A DNA stretch of 64,000 nt from contig NBAY01000072.1 in NCBI GenBank assembly GCA_002794775.1, positions 124,001 through 188,000 of the forward strand, given 5' to 3'. The notes under the pieces are model-generated. The model worked only from the letters and a program-made list of their open reading frames with translations. It was not told where the DNA came from and made no database searches. This document shows, piece after piece, positions 32,155 through 43,307 of this stretch. Source of the stretch: Porodaedalea pini. Its lineage: Eukaryota; Basidiomycota; Agaricomycetes; Hymenochaetales; Hymenochaetaceae. The position numbers were made by a program, and so were the translations under genes. Within the stretch, counting starts at the first letter, position 1, and each line of letters starts with the position of its first letter.

Positions 32155-35100
32155 CAGTTGACTATCTCATAGGGAATGGACTATATTTCCGGATTTCGTA
32201 TTCCTTATTAAATATATTCCTCTGCAAATTGTCACGCTTTGTGACGATCTGTTATATGTCACGTTTCCTGCAGAGGCTTGTTGTCGTCATTTTGTTTCTC
32301 TTTACTCCGGATTGATAACCATGGTATGTGAAGCACAGTATACAGCAACGAAAAGTACTAATGATCTTCTACATTCTATCAGGACATGTCCATGGGCTGT
32401 TGGAAGTACGAATCAAGAGTGCCTTGTTTCTGAGCAGCAGCAACAATCCGACGAAGATGACCACGCATGCGCCGCAACTGCTGTTGCAACTCAAGGATGT
32501 GAATACCTTCAGCATTGCTGTGAGCCAGACATAGCTTCTCCATCTGCTCACACATTGACATTCCTTCAGAGGCTGAAATCCCACTGTCCGGTGTGCAATC
32601 GTCATCATCCTTATCATTATCATCAAGGTCTGTTGCGCCGGCACTTGTTTCTGCATTGTCAGATCCATTCATCTGCCTGTAAACTTCTGCAATAATCACC
32701 TCCTCATCGTCCTGTTCTGGGAATTGGCAACCTGAAGAGCCGACCTCCTGCTCCTCAATTGGGTTGAGCATTTCTTCTAACGTGAGTGCAGTTCCATGGA
32801 CCCGATTCCGTTTACACAAATCATCCACAGATTTTAGGAGTGATTTCTCAAGCTCAGCAACCTCTGGTATGAGTGGAAGGTCAGCTGGCATGGGTGCATC
32901 TGCTGTCTACAGCAATGAAATCGTTTCCAGGAGGTAAAAAAAGGTGAGAATGTGTTATTGGTTGCGCACATGGTTACTAAAACAACATACCTCTGCGTCT
33001 ACTCTCAAGGCTGTCTCCATAAGTTTATGAACAGACTCGACTGCTGCCACCTCATCATCTTCAGCTGCAAAGACGGCATCAAATGCTGGTTTCCAATGTG
33101 CCGCTTTGTAGTTCTCCTTCAGGTGCAACTCAAGTGCCGCTTCTACATGGGGTAAGGTCATCCCGTCGGTTCCTTGTGCAAATGCCATAATGATCTGCCA
33201 CGCATCTTGATCTGTAAGTGGGGATTTTTGTGTTGAATGCTGACAGTTTGCGACTGGAACAGTGCTTTCGCGTTGACTGTATATTGCAAAATGTAGTATG
33301 AGGTTAAGAAAAGTACGTTCAAATTTAAAAACTCACACTTCAAATGAATTCTGAATTTGAGTGTGGTCCCAGCAGTTTTGCCGAGTCACAGCTGTAACTG
33401 ACCTCCAAGCCTCATCCGCCATGAGCATAACTTCAAGTAAGTTTATCTTGTAAATATCAGATTGACCTGCATCATCAAGTTCAAGAGCATGCAAACAGAA
33501 TGCCCTTCGGTAGTGCGCTTTGAAGCACTGAATTATTCCAGCATCAAGTGGCTGGATATGCGAGGTCATGTTTGGGGCCAGAAACTCGATCCGGATATTG
33601 GTTGGCCTGTACATGATGATATGGCCAGCAAAGTTGTCAACAAGGAGGCAGATCTGACGGTTCTGTGACCTGAATTGTCTGTCCTGTATCCTAATCCATC
33701 TGACAAATTACGCATCAGCAGGTATTTTTTTGCAGCTCGTTCTCAGGCTACAAAATCTACGACAGGATCTAACGCAGCTGCCTTTCCATGGCACAGCATT
33801 ATTGTGGTTGAAATTGACATAGGTGTACCGTCGCATGCATAAACAAATATGAGATACTGACTCACTCTTCAAATAGAGCCGCAGTCATCCATGCCGTTTT
33901 ATTGTTGCGGTAATAAAATCCTCGTTGCGCTGGTGTGTGTTTTCCGAAGCACACAGGCTTCTTGGACTTCCCAATGAAGAAGGGCTTTAGTACCTCAGAC
34001 CCATCTGCGTTGCATGCAAATGCAATGGTGATACGCATTTTTGCATTTGTTGCCTTTTTGCCTGACATCTGTTTTGTTGCCAGACCTCGGTCCGGTGGTG
34101 CGCTATTAAGAATTCGTGGTATGTTTAACATGTCAAATTCTATAAAATTCATTCATTCTTACAAGCCGAACAATCCTGTCTCATCTAGGTTGAACCAATC
34201 ACATTTCTTGTAAAGTGAAAGTACCTGAGTGAGTTGTTTTCGCTCTATTTCAACGTTAACTACATTGACAGAGCCTGCTTCTCCATGGCGACGATACTCC
34301 TTCAAGCCATATCTACGCAAGAAATAAATCAGCATATGCTCTAATAGACTGGTTTGCACGTCACATCTCTCTGGAATGCAACTCAAGAATAGCAAGAGAA
34401 AACTTACGCTTTGCAAAATGGTGCTATCCATCCTAAACTTTTCATTCTCTCCTCAACTGGCACTCCCATGGCTGCCTCAAGTTTAGCACACTTTGCAGAA
34501 AGCATTGGGCCATTCACCATCTCGCCCTTTTCCTCCATATGTCCACACCATAGTAGGCAGGCTAGCTCAACATCTGGTCTTGTTACAACCCGCTCTCGCT
34601 TTGTGTCAAGAGCATTGACCTGACTTGATTCAACCTTGGCCTTGAGCTGTACGTCAATTAGATTAAATGCAAAATGAGATTTGACTGAAAACTGAAGGTG
34701 TGAATGCGCGGTTACAGTTGGTGCACTCACTTTCTCACGACCTGCTTTGCTCAAATGTTTTGACAACGTTCCTTGGGTAAAGAGCAAGGCCCCTTCTGGT
34801 CGTTTTGCAAAATGGCCAGGAATATCTACCTGTTTCATCCCAGGATTTTTGTCGCAGAAGTCAATGATCATCAGCCAGTCGTTATTAGTGAGAAATTCCT
34901 TCTTATGCTTCGGAGGGATGATGGCAGAGGTCTTTGGGACATTGTTGTCTTTTGGAATGCGTGGCGGGTATGGTCTAGGCTTCTGCCGAACCTTGCGTTT
35001 CTTTGCATTTGGATCCATACGATGTTGAGAGAGTCAGGGGGTGGGGAAATGGGACAGAAAACTGAACGCATTTGACCCCCACTTACATTTTCATGCATGC

Positions 35101-35370
35101 TGTCAAGATCTAGCACCGTGTCATTACATATTGTTGGGATCACAATCGAGCACCTCTAAATGAGGAGTTCAAGATGCCAAAGACTGCGAAACTGCTCACC
35201 AAACCCTAAATCTGAGAAGGAATATTCCGAAAATTTCATATTCCTCAACACATTTGTAAATGTATTGGAATATTCTGGAATACTACTATGAAAGTACAAG
35301 AATTCTCAGAAATTGTATTCCTCAAGAGATTTATTCCTCAACACTGTATTCCCTATGAGATAGTCAACTG
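32155..35370 (-). mobile_element. pogo-family DNA transposon, complete-looking
   Basis: 3216 bp bounded by perfect 23-bp inverted repeats starting CAGTTGACTATCTCATAGGG, each flanked by TA (32153-32154 and 35371-35372), the target duplication of Tc1/mariner/pogo elements. TATTCC-type motifs recur inside both ends and may be transposase sites (inference). It encodes one spliced transposase gene on the minus strand. It abuts the 3' flank of the LINE. Confidence 0.88.
32379..35018 (-). CDS. pogo/Tigger-like transposase (CENP-B HTH, DDE)
   Basis: ATG at 35018. Exons are seen at about 35018-34700, 34650-34410, 34320-34160, 34110-33860, 33720-33335, 33230-32990 and 32900-32379; introns inferred. 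N-terminal Lys/Arg-rich region, then a CENP-B-like helix-turn-helix (KKEFLTNNDWLMIIDFCDKN ... DIPGHFAKRPEGALLF, then ELACLLWCGHMEEKGEMVNG). DDE core acidic residues: DWFNLDETGLFG, CLLVDNFAGH and SHIQPLDAGIIQCFKAHYR, matching the D-D-D arrangement of the pogo/Fot group. An acidic segment follows, and the last residues contain QGTLDSYF, which fits a PCNA-interacting (PIP) box; such a motif is known in Drosophila pogo. No in-frame stop was seen in the exons, so the gene may be active. Reaction: cut-and-paste transposition at TA. Confidence 0.85.
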
Positions 35371-35494
35371 TACTGCTAATAGCCCTCCAACCGCTATGGA
35401 AAAGAAACAAAACGATACAAACTACGTAGTGCTCGAGAAATAGGGTGGGTCGTCATGAATGGAAGGTGTGTACATATAGAGATGATGGTAGTAA

Positions 35495-37036
35495 CTAAAG
35501 GTTGAAGGAGGGTGGTAATTCGGATAAGAGAGGCATACTGTCCGGTGGGCGGCGGAATGAAAAGTAAGCAAATTTTAAGAGTAAAAGAAAGTTATTTGGG
35601 CGGAACCAGTCGGCAAATTCTAAAGGTAGGGAATGTTGACGAAAAAGGCCTTTTCGGACAAGAGAGAAGAAAGGGCAACAATTAAGAATATGGTGGACAT
35701 CATGTTTGATGCACAATGGGTCCGGACAATGGGGTTCGAGGTTTCGGTTATGCAGGTCAAGCACGTTTAGCATTAAGCTAGCGGCGCGAGAAAGAACTGA
35801 GCGTTGTATCTTTTTCCTTGGGGAAAGCTTCAGAAACGGATGGAGAGATCGCATAGGATATAGGATGAACGAGGACGGCTCGAGGACTGAGCGGTGTCCA
35901 CAAAGGCATATGATATTGGCTTTCCAGTCTCGTAGAAGATCGAGCTGTACTTGCGCATTCAGATTAGGTAGAGAATCTGGGATGGTCTCGCGATTGGGTT
36001 TGGTAGCGGCGTCTTTTGCAAGTTGATCGGCTTTAGAATTGCCCAGTACTCCTCTATGGGAGGGGAGCCACTGGATCGCGATGTGAGAAGCCTCGTGATG
36101 GAGGGCAAGAAAAATGCCGCAAAGACGGCGGAACGTTATGATGAATTCCGCATGTCGAGTGTCGTTAGAGAAAATGAGCTCGACGCTATTGAGTGAGTCC
36201 GTAACAATATGGATATGGATTGGTGTGAAGCATTTTGCCAAAAGGAGGGAGATACGTTGCATGGCTGCAATGAGTGCTTCCTGCTCCTCGAACAAGATGT
36301 TCGAACGAGAGTGCACTGCTGAAGAAAAGACAGCGAGTTCTTTGTGATCGTGCATAATAACGAAACCGTGGCCACCGTTGTATGAGCCATCGGCGTCAGG
36401 GATGATGGATCCATCTGTGAAAATAAAAAGAATGAGTTGAAATTTCGTATAGCGAGGTAATGTTGAGTCGTTGGAGGAATAGGTGTCATAATAAGACGTG
36501 AATGAATTTGAGTGAAGGTGGGGTATGAAACTGATTTCGGGATTTTGATGTTTGGAAGGAGGGACAACATTAAATATTGGTTTGAAACTGGATTACGCTT
36601 CAAATGAGAAAAATATGATAGTAGAAAACGTTGTGAGAGAGAACGAATAAAGAGGTGAAGTGGAGGGCATGATAAGAAGGATTCTGCAACAGCTGGATTC
36701 ATGCTTTTCTGAAAAATGCAATGGAAAAAACGATTCTGGGTTGGTTGAAGAAGAGTTGAAATGAGTGAAGAGTCAGGAAAAAGAACAGCGCCGTAAATGG
36801 CTACGGAACGAATCAATCCAAAGTATAAAAGTCTGGCGTACTGGAAATATGCGCCATTGGATCGGTGAAACAGAAATGAGCGTTGATGAATGGTAGATAG
36901 CGCTTTGTTGGCTCGGGCTTTGAAATGAAGACTGGGTGAAAGATCGTAAGAAAAAATTACGCCTAACCAAGTCAGGTGGCGTGAAGGAGGTATAACGCGG
37001 TTATTGGGTAAGGATAAAACTGCGTTGGAAGAAGAT
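35495..37036 (-). pseudogene. LINE ORF2, 3' part: RT thumb and RNase H
   Basis: Continuation of ORF2 beyond the D insertion: HLTWLGVIFSYDLSPSLHFKARANKA (RT C-terminal signature), then a linker, a frame change near 36400, and an RNase H domain. RNase H residues visible: FTDGSIIPDADGS (first D), FEEQEALIAAM (E), VTDSLNSVELI (D) and SHRGVLGNSKADQLAKDAA (H and D). After it a Cys/His cluster, PDPLCIKHDVHHILNCC, typical of the tail of Tad1/I-type LINEs. Stop at 35495. The change between two frames near 36390-36420 marks at least one indel. Confidence 0.8.
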
Positions 37037-37458
37037 TGTTAGGACTCGAACTTTTCCTTTCTTTTATTTTCCTTTTATCATTTCTTTTCTTTTAATCGAT
37101 CCTTTTCATTATATTTAATCGTCTTTTCAATCATTTCTCACACTTCCTCCACATGACCTTCATTCGTTCCACTCCGCTTGTTTATGTAACCTTAGATAAT
37201 ATAGTCCCACAGTCGCTGCTATAAGAGGTCCCAGGAATCGCATGAACTCCTTGTTCTGCTTTTCCTCTCACCTCCGCGACGACCTAGGTGAGACTCGCTC
37301 CCCTTGTATTAGTTTAGACTTGTATTAATCCTCTCACCTCCGCAACGACCTAGCCTGAGTAAGTGTGTCCCGAGTCTACACTCGAGTATAGCATGTCCCA
37401 AACGACAGTCAGCCGAGGCCTGCCCAGTCCGAGTTGTCTCCCGGACTTCTGCCTAACA
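37037..37458 (+). repeat. 5' LTR of chromovirus D
   Basis: TGTTAG...CTAACA, 422 bp. CTATAAGAGG at 37219-37228 is the likely TATA box; GTTCTGCTTTT begins 33 nt downstream (37253-37263) and is taken as the RNA 5' end. The CACCTCCGC(G/A)ACGACCTAG block occurs twice. Confidence 0.93.
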
Positions 37459-38168
37459 TAAAAGCAGAACCACATCCAGGCTCATCCCCAGCGTATGTTG
37501 TCGCTGGCGACTCGCCTTCACTCGGTCTAGAGGAGCGCTCCCCTCGAAGGACTTGACGTGTAAACCCCCTAAACGACAACCCTCAACCCTGCCCGGACAT
37601 TTTCGGACGTTCGTGTATTACGTAAACTTTACAACCGACTCTCCCCGACCCTGGCTCTCAGAATCAGCCTCTGGTGGAGCACGCACCTGACATGGACGTG
37701 GGTAACCAGGCGAGTACAAGCCTCAATGACAATCTCATTTGTAATCTCGCTCAGATCCTACCGCCTCGTCATCAACTTCGCCGACGAACCTGTTCAGTGC
37801 TGGCGTAACCCCGGATCGAATGCACAACCGATCCCTGTCCCTCCGCCTATGTCAAGATAGATCTCACCGATGAACAGCAACGGGCTCTACCTGCATCAGC
37901 CCATTGGGATCCAGACCGACCAGGCTACGTCGCGACCAACAATAGCAGCATCACTCACGACATCTGGTGGAGTGAAATCCGACGCAGCTGGTATTCTTCA
38001 GACAAACGAGGAAGGAGAGCCAGGTGGCCCCCAGCCGCTCCATCGTCGCCTGCACTGTCGACATCCACGGTCAACCTATAACCGACCCCAGGTCCTTACT
38101 GCGAGACTAACAGAGACCCCTCACCACTGACTCCCCCAGAACCTTCGACACCCGCACCCGAACCTGCG
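37459..38168 (+). other. Leader and self-priming site of chromovirus D
   Basis: AAAAGCAGAAC at 37460-37470, one base after the LTR, is the exact complement of the presumed first 11 nt of the transcript (37253-37263). The rest is an untranslated leader similar to that of element B. Confidence 0.78.
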
Positions 38169-39251
38169 ATGTCAGCAGAAGGTTTCAACCAACATCAGAT
38201 GGCGCAAATCGCGGCCATTGTTGCAAATGCCTTCGCCCATCAGGCAAACAACGCCCCAGCACTGGTCGCAGCAGCAAACCCCCCGACCCCCAACATCGAC
38301 ATCGCCCGGCCATGTGAATTCACTGGCGGTGACGACTACCTAGACTTCAAGCACGAGGTCCTCCTCTTTGTCTCAGCCAATCCGAACAGGTACCCCACGT
38401 CGGAAAGCAAAATCTACGTGGCTCTTTCCTACTTGAAAGGCGGGAATGCGGCAACTTGGGTGCAGAACTATGTAGAGGAATCAACGATGGCCGGTATCGT
38501 AACCTTCACCAACAGCTGGACTAGATTCCAAGAGTGCCTGGACGCCTCGTTCGATGGCCCGAACCGGAAGGAAAAAGCGCTAGCAAAATTCCGGACCAAG
38601 GTTCAGAAGGACCTCACCGCCGACGAGTTCTTCCAGGACCTTGACATCGTCATCACAAGAGCGGGTTTAATGGACGACAGCGTCATCTGCGACCGACTGA
38701 AGCGGGCCATGAACATCGAAGTGGTGAGAGGGGTACTACGCTCGACACCAGTCCCGACAACGTATGAGGACTGGAAGAAGAAAGCAATTGAAATCAATCG
38801 GGGCGAACAACAGATTCGCGCCATCCAACGAGGCCGCACCTTCCCACCCCCTCCACGCCCGCAGCAGCAGCATGGACCCCCAGCTCGTCACCAGGTGGCT
38901 GCCCCCCATGCTGACAAATGTGATGCGACAGGCATCACATTCGGAGGAGCTGGCCAGCCGATGGACGTCTCCATGAACGAGGCGCAACGTCGACGCGCGT
39001 GCTGGATATGTGGCCAGCTTGGTCACTTCAAGGATGCGTGCCCGCAGGGGAAGACGATCGTGCAGCGCATGCTGCAGATGATGGCACCCGGCAAACGTCA
39101 CCTCCTCGCCGACGAACTAGGGGCGATGAAAGAATCGGCATTCGAGGAAGTCATAGACACTTGAAGGTCGACAGTGGAGGACTATGTGGAGGAAGAAGAC
39201 AACGACGAAGAGGTCGTCGACTCACAGGGTTTTGCGAGTGGTCAGGTGTAG
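38169..39251 (+). pseudogene. gag: gag of chromovirus D
   Basis: 360 codons from ATG 38169 to TAG 39249-39251, interrupted by TGA at 39162-39164 (the element-B homologue has CGG there). The N-terminal part includes the retrotransposon-gag helices (FTGGDDYLDFKHEVLLFV, AATWVQNYVEES); a CCHC knuckle CWICGQLGHFKDAC lies near residue 280. GGGTTTT at 39227-39233 is in the phase for -1 slippage, 16 nt before the gag stop. Except for the single stop it is colinear with the intact gag of B. Confidence 0.88.
39227..39233 (+). promoter_or_regulatory. Putative -1 ribosomal frameshift heptamer GGGTTTT (element D)
   Basis: Gag codons read CAG GGT TTT, so the heptamer fits the X XXY YYZ phase. Slipping one base back gives GGG TTT TGC GAG, which is the pol frame. 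The same site is at 7674-7668 in element B. The class is the same as GGGUUUA of yeast L-A virus. A downstream stimulatory structure was not evaluated. Confidence 0.6.
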
Positions 39252-42200
39252 TCATCGGGGTGACTGACTGAGAAGAACAAGGGACTTCGAATCCGGATTT
39301 GCTAAAATATAACCAACTGTCTGTACAATATGTAGATGCAAACGACGTTGATGGTTTTTCCAATTACGAAGTCCCCACCGGTGTGAACAACGATGAGGAG
39401 TACGAGCAGCTGTTCATGAGAGGAACTGGTGGACGCCAGCTGGACCTTCTCTTGAACGTCGGACAAAGCGTAGCGGGCAAAGTGAGAGAGGTGGATGCGC
39501 ACGCCCTTGTGGACTCGGGGTGTACAGGATCGTGCATCGACGTGAGGTTCGTCGAACGGTATGGGTTGGAGACAAAACGCTACATCCGACCCCTCGCAGT
39601 ACTCAATGCCGACGGCACGCACAACGAGGCTGGGTTGATCAAAAAGTACGTCGAAGTCGAGCTCATGATTGGCCACCACAAGGAAAGGATCGTCCTTGCG
39701 GTAACGTCCCTAGCGTTGTCAAACATATTCCTGGGGTACGACTGGCTTTGACGTCATAACCCTGAGGTCGACTGGAAGACGGGTTTGATTGAATTCACTC
39801 GCTGTCCAGAGGAATGTGTGATCGAGAGAGAGCCGGTGGAAGACCTAGGCAAGGTGAAGGAGGTGGTGGAAGAGATGAGAAGGATGAGGAGGGTGAGAAA
39901 AGTGCGAATGGACAAGGCGTCCTGGCCCGCATATCTCAACGACTACGCCGACGTCTTCTCAGAGAGAGGATTTGAGAAGCTACTGGAACACTGCCCCTGG
40001 GACCACATCATTGACCTGAAACCCGACTTCAAGCCAAGTGACTGCAAGATCTATCCGCTGACGCTGATGGAACAGCAGTTGTTAAAGGACTTCCTTGAAG
40101 AGAACCTGAAGTCAGGCCGCATACGAAGGTCAATCTCGCCGATGGCTTCGCCCTTCTTCTTCATCAAGAAGGCCGACAAGTCCCTACGCCCGATCCAGGA
40201 CTACCGAAAACTCAATGACGGTACGATCAAAAATAAGTATCCCCTCCCTCTCATTGACGAACTTGTCAACAAGGTCAAGAAAGCGAAGTACATCACTAAG
40301 CTTGACCTTCAATGGGGATACTACAACGTCTGGATCCATGAAGGCGACGAGTGGAAGGCAGTGTTTCACACGAATATGGGCCTCTTTGAACCTACGGTCA
40401 TGTTCTTTGGTCTTTGCAATGCACCGGCAACATTCCAGGCCTTTGTCAACCACATCTTCAAGGGACTGATCTACGATAACTTGATCATCATCTATCTCGA
40501 TGACATCCTCATTCTTTCGCAAACTCTTGAGGAACACATCGAGACATCAAGGCGCGTCCTTCAGATCTTGTGAGAAAATGGCCTGTACCTGAAGCCGGAA
40601 AAATGCGAGTTCAACGCTAAAACCGTGAAGTACCTCGGGCACATCGTTGGCAATGGTGAAATCAAGGCTGACCTGGCAAAGACAGAGGCAATCGCAGACT
40701 GGCCGGTTCCATGAAACCTCAAACAGCTGCAGCAATTCCTCGGCATGGGCAACTGGCTGCGACGGTTCATCAAGGACTACAGCAAGATAGTCCATCTGCT
40801 GATGTCGCTAACAGGTAAAAAGGACTGGGTATGGGAGACCGAACAGCAAGAAGTGTTCGAGGAGCTGAGACAGTGTCTCTGCTCACCTCCAGTCCTGGCC
40901 ATCACCAACGACGAGGGCCCTTTCCACGTCGAGGCGGACTCGTCGAACTTTGCATTCGGAGGTGTGTTGTTGCAGAAACAGGAAGGCAAGTGGAGGGTGG
41001 TCACCTACAGGTTGGAAGCGCTCCTGCCAGCAGAATGGAACTACGAGATCTACGACAAGGAGATGCTCGCGATCGTTTCAGCGCTCAAGGAGTGGAGGCA
41101 ATACCTCCTCGGTGCCCATCACCCCATTGAGATCTGGTCCAATCATGCCAACCTCACCTACTTCAGGTCGGCACAAAAGCTGAGCTATCGACAAGCTCGC
41201 TGGCAAACAGAACTTGAAGAATTTGACTTCCACCTCGAGCACAAGTCGGGGAAGACGATGGGCAAGGCGGACTTACTGTCGTGCAAGGCAGGCTATGACG
41301 AGGGAAAGGATGACAACAACGACGTCGTGTTCATCAAAGACAAGTGGCTGAATTGTGGAGTAGTGAGGACGTCGTGTGAGGAGGTGTTGGAACAAGTGGG
41401 TGACACGCAGAGGGCGCAGGACGAGTCGGAGAGGCCGACGGGGATGACAGAAGTCAACGGGTTGTGGTGCATGAAAGGCAAAGTGTACATGCCGTCGTCA
41501 ATGAAGGAGGCCGTATTGCGGGAATGTCATGACTCGGTTCTGGCGGGACACCCAGGAGCATCAAAAACGGTGGAGCTCGTCCATCGAGACTTCTGGTGGA
41601 CGTCGATGTTCTCCGACGTCAGAGCGTATGTCTGAGGGTGTGATCGCTGTCAGCGGACGAAGGCTCTGAGGGCGTCAAGGTCGAGGCTGCTTCACCCAAA
41701 TGCAGTCCCGGAAGCGCCTTGGGAAGTCGTCACAGTCGATCTCATTGGAGAACTCCCGGACTCCAAGGGACACAACACAATCTGCGTCTTTGTGGACAGG
41801 TTCTCGAAACAGATACACGCGATCCCGACGACGACAAAATTGTCAGTGGAAGGCATGGCCCAGTTGTACTGCAACCACGTCTTCTGTCTCCACAGCTTGC
41901 CAAAAAAGATCATCCATGACCGAGGCACGCAGTTCGACGCGTCGATGATGAAGGAACTGTACAAGCTCCTGCACATTGAAGGCAATCCGTCAATGGCGTA
42001 TCACCCACAGACGGATGGTCAAACGGAATGCGTTAACCAAGAGCTCGAACAGTATCTTCGACTCTTTGTTAACCATCGGCAATCAGACTGGAAAGACTGG
42101 CTACCTCTCGCAGAGTTCGTGTACAATAACTGCAAACACTCGGCGATGAAGATGTCCCCCTTCTACACAAACACAGGACGTCACCCCTTGAGCTTTGACA

Positions 42201-42885
42201 CAACACGAACCTCGTCTGCCAACATGTCGGCGGAAGAATTTGCAAAGCACATAAAGAGACTCATCGCATTGCGAAGGACAACCTGGTCAAGGTGGCGAAC
42301 GACATGAAGCATTACCACGACCGGACGGCAGGAACTTCGGTTGAGTACAAGGCTGGAGACAAGGTCTTCCTCGATGGGCGGAACATCAGCACAGATTCGC
42401 CGACGAAGAAGCTCGCCGACAAATGGTATGGTCCCTTTGAAATCGTTGACAAGGTGGGAGCCAGTGCATACAAACTCAGGCTCCCCAAGCGATGGAAAAA
42501 GGTCCACCCGGTCTTCAATGAGGTCCTACTGAAGCCCGCCGTCGAACCGTCCTTCGAGAGCCAGAAACAACCAGCACCGCCACCTCCTGACATCATCGAC
42601 AACGAGGAGGAGTATGAGATCAAGGAGGTTCTAGACTCGCGTCTGCACCGAGGAAAGCTACAGTACCTCGTCAAGTGGGTCGGATACAATGAACCGACTT
42701 GGCAGCTGGAGACGGACTTCGGAGAGAATGCAAAGGAGGCAATCGCTGAATTCTATCAAAAACACCCTGGCGCTCCTCGAAAACTCGACATTCCTCGCCA
42801 ACGACTCCGCCCACACTTCGTCGACACCGAGCCAGACGACCTCGATCTTGGTTGGTCGGGACGCCCAACCTTGAGGGGGGGGTAA
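39234..42885 (+). pseudogene. pol: pol of chromovirus D (PR-RT-RH-IN-chromodomain)
   Basis: Pol frame entered from gag. In-frame TGA at 39269, 39749, 40571, 40712 and 41633, each where a relative has CGA, and a one-base deletion near 42255 (relatives have AAGGAGACTC). Apart from that all domains are present: protease LVDSGCTGS, RT with intact YLDD (near 40497), RNase H (EADSS; the later motif reads WSNHANL, losing an Asp), integrase HHCC (CHDS, GHPG), core HDRGTQFD and TDGQTECVNQ, and chromodomain YLVKWVGYNEPTW (42662 on). Stop TAA at 42883-42885 after a G-rich polypurine tract, directly before the 3' LTR. Confidence 0.9.
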
Positions 42886-43307
42886 TGTTAGGACTCGAAC
42901 TTTTCCTTTCTTTTATTTTCCTTTTATCATTTCTTTTCTTTTAATCGATCCTTTTCATTATATTTAATCGTCTTTTCAATCATTTCTCACACTTCCTCCA
43001 CATGACCTTCATTCGTTCCACTCCGCTTGTTTATGTAACCTTAGATAATATAGTCCCACGGTCGCTGCTATAAGAGGTCCCAGGAATCGCATGAACTCCT
43101 TGTTCTGCTTTTCCTCTCACCTCCGCGATGACCTAGGTGAGACTCGCTCCCCTTGTATTAGTTTAGACTTGTATTAATCCTCTCACCTCCGCAACGACCT
43201 AGCCTGAGTAAGCGTGTCCCGAGTCTACACTCGAGTATAGCACGTCCCAAATGACAGTCAGCCGAGGCCTGCCCAGTCTGAGTTGTCTCCCGGACTTCCG
43301 CCTAACA
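42886..43307 (+). repeat. 3' LTR of chromovirus D
   Basis: 422 bp, same length as the 5' LTR with seven substitutions, all at CpG sites. Followed by the target duplication AAGAT. Confidence 0.93.

Larger units (their letters stand above)
37037..43307 (+). mobile_element. Chromovirus D, complete Ty3/gypsy element with two LTRs
   Basis: 6271 bp with 422-bp LTRs at each end and a 5-bp target duplication AAGAT (37032-37036; 43308-43312). It inserted into the LINE. The LTRs differ at seven positions, all CpG versus TpG/CpA. Order: LTR, self-priming site, leader, gag, pol with chromodomain, polypurine tract, LTR. Gag and pol carry several TGA stops plus one frameshift, so the copy is defective but structurally intact. 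Confidence 0.93.

Noticed and set aside
36136..36816. 226-codon minus frame overlapping the LINE RNase H
   Set aside because: Its first half is the real LINE frame but its second half is a shifted read of the RNase H segment; treated as one frameshifted pseudogene.
37459..37480. tRNA-primed primer-binding site
   Set aside because: I could not match it to a tRNA 3' end, and the exact 11-nt complement at the predicted RNA start explains it better.
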